Assembly (NCBI GenBank): GCA_036388295.1
Contig: DASVSC010000081.1
Coordinates: 1 to 7,889, forward strand
DNA from: RYN-431 sp036388295
GTDB taxonomy: Bacteria; Planctomycetota; Phycisphaerae; Tepidisphaerales; Tepidisphaeraceae
Reading direction: 5' to 3'
DNA: 7,889 nt
The notes below the pieces were generated by a model that saw nothing but the letters and a program-made list of their open reading frames with translations, was not told where the DNA came from and ran no database searches. A program made the translations under genes and the position numbers. This document shows positions 7,166-7,889 of the stretch, in pieces. Every line of letters starts with the position of its first letter. Positions within the stretch are counted from its first letter, which is position 1.

Positions 7166-7861
7166 TCACTTCGCCGGCTCAGCCGGCTTGTTCGTGTCGT
7201 TGTTCTGGTACAGCACGCCGATGATCGCCGCGAGGCCGACGATGATCGGGACGGCCATTGGCGCGTTGACGAGCTTAGCGTCGATCAGTTTCACGTCGAA
7301 CAGGCGCAGCTTGTAGACCAGGCAGAGCAGCCCGAACGTCAGCATGCACGCGCCCTGCAGGCTGGTGAACATCATGACGCTGGTGCGGAAGAGGATGAAC
7401 GACAGCATGCCGAAGAAGATCAGCCCCATGCCGCCGCCGGCCGCGGCGAAGGCCGGGTCGAGGCCGCTGGAGCGCCAGACGGTCATGCCGATGACGGTGC
7501 CGATCAGGCCGCCCATGATGGCGACGGCGTACTTCATCATCGGCCACGCCACCGCACCCGCGACGAACGCGCCGACCACCGCCGCCGGCAATGCCGCACC
7601 GCTGCGTTGGCCGACGAGGTAGCCCAGCCACCCGCCGACGCACGCGGCGTTCAGCACGACGAGCGTCTTGAAAGCGTAAAGCCCCCAGAGCAGGAAAATC
7701 AGTCCCGCAAGGATCAGCAGGATCGCCGCGGCCGAGTTGGCTTCGCGGCAGAGCGTGAGCAGTTCGGACTGCGACAGGCCGTGCCGCAGCACGTCGGCGA
7801 TGCGGTCGCCGTGGATCGTGAGTAGTTGTTTGGCCGGCTGAGTGGTGGCTTCGCCTTGCAT
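7166..7861 (-). CDS. Polytopic membrane protein, DUF4203/TMEM198-like
   Basis: A 231-residue predicted inner-membrane protein of unknown function. The N-terminal 42 residues are soluble and polar. They are followed by about seven hydrophobic segments at roughly 43-64, 66-84, 89-107, 110-129, 139-158, 161-183 and 202-218, and a short charged tail ending NKPAEPAK. Glycine-rich segments (GGWLGYLVG, GGLIGTVIG, GGGMGLIFFG) and their spacing resemble the DUF4203/TMEM198 group, but this is recognition by eye only. The start at 7861 has an AAGGG only 2 nt upstream, which is unusually close. No in-frame stop appears in the remaining 28 nt of the window, so an upstream start is possible. It faces the exported-protein gene tail to tail with a 7-bp gap, so it is an independent transcription unit. 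Confidence 0.8.
   Translation of the reverse strand: MQGEATTQPAKQLLTIHGDRIADVLRHGLSQSELLTLCREANSAAAILLILAGLIFLLWGLYAFKTLVVLNAACVGGWLGYLVGQRSGAALPAAVVGAFVAGAVAWPMMKYAVAIMGGLIGTVIGMTVWRSSGLDPAFAAAGGGMGLIFFGMLSFILFRTSVMMFTSLQGACMLTFGLLCLVYKLRLFDVKLIDAKLVNAPMAVPIIVGLAAIIGVLYQNNDTNKPAEPAK
7173..7187 (+). terminator. Possible terminator hairpin for the 4552-7158 gene
   Basis: GCCGGCT-C-AGCCGGC is a perfect 7-bp inverted repeat starting 15 nt after the stop codon at 7156-7158. On the plus strand it is followed by the T-rich but interrupted run TTGTTCGTGTCGTTGTT. It lies inside the C-terminal codons of the convergent gene, in its charged tail (KPAEPAK). It may end plus-strand transcription, but the U-tract is weak and GCCGGC palindromes are frequent in GC-rich DNA. 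Confidence 0.35.
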
Positions 7862-7889
7862 GACCCTTGTATCGGCGCAGGCGATGTTT

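Overview
The window looks like chromosomal DNA from a high-GC bacterium, most probably a planctomycete of the Phycisphaerae/Tepidisphaerales type. That placement is an inference from three things: the style of the valyl-tRNA synthetase, a large exported beta-sandwich/TIM-barrel protein of a kind common in that phylum, and two repeat families often seen there and in other large environmental genomes. No rRNA, tRNA, CRISPR array, transposase or phage gene is visible.

Layout: (1) 5-1090 (+) encodes a DHH/DHHA1-family phosphoesterase of the NrnA/RecJ-like type; its true start may lie upstream of the window. (2) 1139-4390 (+) encodes valyl-tRNA synthetase (valS), 48 bp downstream and probably co-transcribed. 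At 1083 residues it is about 130 longer than the E. coli enzyme. The extra length sits mainly at three places: an in-frame GC-rich palindromic repeat (2421-2534), a segment of clearly different base and codon composition (about 2617-2945), and a low-complexity linker with a strong hairpin (about 3437-3556). (3) 4391-4551 is a 161-bp intergenic region. It holds a dispersed-type inverted repeat (4397-4472) and a perfect 7-bp inverted repeat ending 3 nt before the next start codon. (4) 4552-7158 (+) encodes an exported 868-residue multidomain protein: signal peptide, jelly-roll-like domain, Ig-like domain, glycosidase-like TIM barrel apparently lacking its catalytic glutamates, beta-sandwich, and an NEW3-like C-terminal part. 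(5) 7166-7861 (-) encodes a polytopic membrane protein resembling the DUF4203/TMEM198 group. It converges on the previous gene with a 7-bp gap.

Functionally, the first two genes are housekeeping (nucleotide/RNA turnover and tRNA charging). The last two are envelope or exported proteins of unknown role. I see no complete new multi-gene system. The most unusual part is valS, an essential gene that appears to have absorbed a palindromic repeat and a compositionally foreign patch without losing frame or signature motifs.
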